Positions 61,738-64,000 of a stretch of 64,000 nucleotides of DNA are shown piece by piece (positions within the stretch are counted from its first letter, which is position 1; every line of letters begins with the position of its first letter). The position numbers and the translations under genes are program-made. Under the pieces are notes generated by a model. It had not been told where the DNA came from, ran no database searches, and worked only from the letters and a program-made list of their open reading frames with translations. The stretch covers positions 434,001-498,000 of the forward strand of contig NZ_VIWO01000006.1 in the NCBI RefSeq assembly GCF_007829335.1, read 5' to 3'. This DNA comes from Chitinophaga polysaccharea (GTDB lineage: Bacteria > Bacteroidota > Bacteroidia > Chitinophagales > Chitinophagaceae).

Positions 61738-63498
61738 ATGAAAAAATATATCATCATATTATCAGCTGTTGCAGGCCTTTTTTCCTGCCAGAAGCAATTG
61801 GATCTGCCGAGCGACGGCCGTATCACCATGAGCGAGGTGTTTAATGATTACGATCGTGTAAGGGGATACCTGAATTCCTGTTATGGCTATTGTCCCGCAC
61901 CTTATATGGATCGCGCTTCCTATTCCGATGAAGCGCAGGATGCCGACGATATTACCCCCAATTCCAAATACAGTAACTGGTATTCTGGCAGCGTTACCGC
62001 CCAGACTTACGCCGGTATTTCGGAAGATGGGAGTCCGTGGGGAAGCTTATATGAAGGTATCCGCAAATGCAATTATTTCCTGGCAAATATAGGCGCTTCG
62101 AAGACGATTGCCTCTGCCGAGGAAAAGGCATCCTGGGTAGCACAGGCACATGTACTGCGCGCACTCTACTACCTGCAACTAATAAAAAGATATGGCGGCG
62201 TACCGTTGTTTGACAAGCCGCTACCAGTGAATTATGATTTTTCCAAGGATACAAAGGCCAGCTTCAGCACAGTAGTCACCTTCATCCTGAAAGATTGCGA
62301 CACCGCCCTGATGGTACCGGCAACGAGGAATGGATTTCCCTGGGGCATCTACGACAACCAATATGGGATTATGTCGCGCGCCGTGGCCTATGCTATCAGA
62401 TCAGAAGCTGTTACGTATGCAGCTAGTCCTTTATGGGCCGACGGCACCTATACGTGGGACAATGCCAAAACTATCACTGCAGAAGCCCTGTCGGAATGCC
62501 TCGCAAATGACTACCAGCTATTTAACGAAACGCCCGATGGCAGCATCGCACAAAATGGATATGCGTTGTATCATTTCATTACTTCCAATGATCAGCGTGC
62601 CAGGGATAAGGAAACCATTTTGCAGGTGGGCGTGCCCATGCTAGTTTGGAAATATGCCGGTATGCCCAGCACAGGAGGTATGGAAAAAGCAGGCCCCTGC
62701 CCTACCCAGGAGCTGGTAGACCGGTATGAAATGGCCAATGGGGAACCGCCTTTCCTGGGCTATTCAGATGCCGACAGGTTACAGCCTATTATCAACCCGG
62801 CAGCCGGTTATGATCCTCAAAAGCCATACAGCGGCAGGGACCCACGTTTCTATGCCTCTGTTTACTACAATGGAGCATTGCGTTACCTGGATCTGCCCAC
62901 CGGGAAAAAAGTAGAAACATTTGTAAACGGTACAGAAGGTATTTCTGTTAACAACCGTAAGTATACCCGTACCGGCTACTATCTCCGGAAATTCAACAAT
63001 TTCAAATCAGATCAGAATAATAATGCGGATGGCGCTATCCGCTTATTCAGGCTGGCAGAGTTGTACCTGAACTTTGCAGAAGCAGCTTATCAATCAGTTG
63101 GTCCCGATGTAACTGTAACCGACGGCAATTTTTCCATGAGCGCAAGAGATGCTGTGAGCGCAGTACGCAGCAGGGCGGGTATGCCGGCATTTCCAGCAGG
63201 CTTGTCTAAAGATGCTTTCGAGACAAAATACCGTAATGAAAGGAGTGTGGAACTGGCCTTTGAAGAACATCGCTTCTTTGATGTGCGCCGCTGGAAAATC
63301 CTGGACAAGACGGATAAATTTGTAACCGGTATGCGCATCACCAAAAGCGGAACAGACCTGATTTACACCCGCTTTAAGTTTACCGGGCGAGGATCTTCCA
63401 CCGACAGGTTTTTAATGTATCCTATTGACCAGTCGGAAGTAAACAAAGTGTTTCAGCTTACTGGTAAAAACTGGCAGAATCCCGGATGGCTGGATTAG
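61738..63498 (+). CDS. SusD/RagB family nutrient-binding lipoprotein (SusD2)
   Basis: A 586-residue surface lipoprotein partner of SusC2. The lipobox LFSCQK places the Cys at about 17. SusD signatures are AQAHVLRALYYLQLIKRYGG, AASPLWADG, AVRSRAGMPAFPAGLSKDAF and RSVELAFEEHRFFDVRRW, ending in TGKNWQNPGWLD. It is paralogous to SusD1 and closes the operon 19 bases after susC2. A terminator follows at 63550. Confidence 0.95.
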   Translation: MKKYIIILSAVAGLFSCQKQLDLPSDGRITMSEVFNDYDRVRGYLNSCYGYCPAPYMDRASYSDEAQDADDITPNSKYSNWYSGSVTAQTYAGISEDGSPWGSLYEGIRKCNYFLANIGASKTIASAEEKASWVAQAHVLRALYYLQLIKRYGGVPLFDKPLPVNYDFSKDTKASFSTVVTFILKDCDTALMVPATRNGFPWGIYDNQYGIMSRAVAYAIRSEAVTYAASPLWADGTYTWDNAKTITAEALSECLANDYQLFNETPDGSIAQNGYALYHFITSNDQRARDKETILQVGVPMLVWKYAGMPSTGGMEKAGPCPTQELVDRYEMANGEPPFLGYSDADRLQPIINPAAGYDPQKPYSGRDPRFYASVYYNGALRYLDLPTGKKVETFVNGTEGISVNNRKYTRTGYYLRKFNNFKSDQNNNADGAIRLFRLAELYLNFAEAAYQSVGPDVTVTDGNFSMSARDAVSAVRSRAGMPAFPAGLSKDAFETKYRNERSVELAFEEHRFFDVRRWKILDKTDKFVTGMRITKSGTDLIYTRFKFTGRGSSTDRFLMYPIDQSEVNKVFQLTGKNWQNPGWLD

Positions 63499-63549
63499 CA
63501 GGTAATAGCCGAAAAGACCGTACGAACAAGAGAAACGGCCAAATGAAAT

Positions 63550-63582
63550 GCCCGGCGATATTATTATTGCCGGGCTTTTTTC
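63550..63582 (+). terminator. terminator of the SusC/SusD operon
   Basis: A perfect 7-bp GC-rich stem (63550-63556 with 63569-63575) and T6 tract, 51 bases after the susD2 stop and between convergent genes. Confidence 0.88.
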
Positions 63583-63600
63583 CGTTATATACAAGCGTTG

Positions 63601-64000
63601 CTATCTGTTCCATATACAACGGTAATTAAACCTTCTGTTAGGAGCAGTATCGCCATCGGTACATAGTGATATCGGGTCCTTCAGGTCTACTGCATTATCG
63701 CTCCATTTGAAATCAAATGTAAACTTGTCCCCGGTAAGGCCAAGCAGTTTCCGTGGAACGGCCAACTCCAGTTTATTCCCTGCATAGCGGTAAGGCAAAC
63801 CGGATACCTCCACCCACTGATGGTTTTTATCGTAATGCATCAATGTGGTGGTATTTTCATTCTTTACCTGTTTATTGATAAGATAATCGTAGCCATGCCA
63901 ACCGGTTTCAGGGTTGTTATCAGCGTCTATCAACAACAACATCCAGTTATTATCTGTATGGGAAGATAGCTTGCCCGCGGTTTCTGCATAGAAGGCAATA
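63601..64000 (-). CDS. C-terminal part of a second enzyme sharing the CBM9/DOMON-like domain
   Basis: The minus-strand frame is open to the window edge and codes for the last 132 residues of a protein, ending APNRRFNYRCIWNR. It parallels the C-terminal domain of the 51.8-kb GH71/99-like protein: LLIDADNNPETGWHGYDYLI versus LFIDTDRRKQSGWEGYDYVI, LPYRYAGNKLELAVPR and FDFKWSDNAVDLKDP. The catalytic part lies beyond the window, so the enzyme class is only presumed by homology. Confidence 0.82.
   Translation of the reverse strand, partial: IAFYAETAGKLSSHTDNNWMLLLIDADNNPETGWHGYDYLINKQVKNENTTTLMHYDKNHQWVEVSGLPYRYAGNKLELAVPRKLLGLTGDKFTFDFKWSDNAVDLKDPISLCTDGDTAPNRRFNYRCIWNR

Noticed and set aside
1..64000. 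CRISPR arrays, rRNA genes, integrons and known antiphage systems
   Set aside because: I looked for direct repeats with unique spacers, rRNA signatures and defence gene clusters and saw none, apart from the AbiEii-like fragment.

Overview
The window looks like chromosomal DNA from a Bacteroidota bacterium of the Chitinophagaceae, probably Chitinophaga or a close relative. The evidence is the type IX secretion (T9SS) C-terminal sorting domains, paired SusC/SusD genes, triple-tyrosine LuxR-type and LytTR regulators, and ISAon1-type transposase debris. Promoters follow the Bacteroidota pattern TTTG-N19-21-TAnnTTTG and Shine-Dalgarno sequences are weak. This taxonomy is inferred from protein families; no search was run.

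Left third (1-27.3 kb), mostly core genes. A sulfur-assimilation unit on the minus strand encodes a siroheme-dependent sulfite/nitrite reductase, uroporphyrinogen-III methyltransferase and precorrin-2 dehydrogenase. It is preceded by a textbook promoter, a 24-codon leader peptide with a Cys-Ser-Cys-Cys cluster and an intrinsic terminator, which together look like a cysteine-sensing attenuator. Then come a HAD phosphatase, a cyclase-family hydrolase, a fragment resembling an AbiEii toxin C-terminus, ribosomal protein S1, a rhomboid protease, IspH, a LytTR response regulator with its TPR-histidine kinase, a structured candidate ncRNA and cytidylate kinase. Three exported repeat-rich proteins follow (the last with a T9SS tail), then ClpC, a STAS protein, ribonuclease Z, DapA and AccA.

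Middle (27.3-47 kb), an accessory mosaic bracketed by two identical tRNA-Asp(GTC) genes that share the same terminator hairpin. It holds an ISAon1 transposase remnant, a lipoprotein, a DUF4236-SH3 membrane protein, a DoxX-ArsR-SRPBCC-SRPBCC operon with paired operators on its promoter, and an AlkB-type dioxygenase. It also holds a four-gene operon (DoxX-like, DUF2071, methyltransferase, membrane protein), the wreck of a fructan utilization locus (GH32 enzyme and SusD tail, SusC missing), a ROK regulator, a KTSC protein, a triple-tyrosine LuxR regulator, a second rhomboid and a coupled pair of exported proteins of unknown function.

Right part (47-64 kb). A ricin-lectin-like exported protein and a small lipoprotein, a broken lipoprotein gene and an MFS transporter precede a polysaccharide utilization locus. 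That locus has a GH71/GH99-like exported protein with a C-terminal sugar-binding-like domain, SusC1-SusD1 and SusC2-SusD2. A convergent gene runs off the right edge and is homologous to the C-terminal domain of the first enzyme.

The most novel-looking items are the cysteine-codon attenuator of the sulfite reductase operon, the closed-stem structured RNA candidate near 13.7 kb, the doubled operator at the DoxX-ArsR-SRPBCC promoter and the three-gene exported fibre-like locus.
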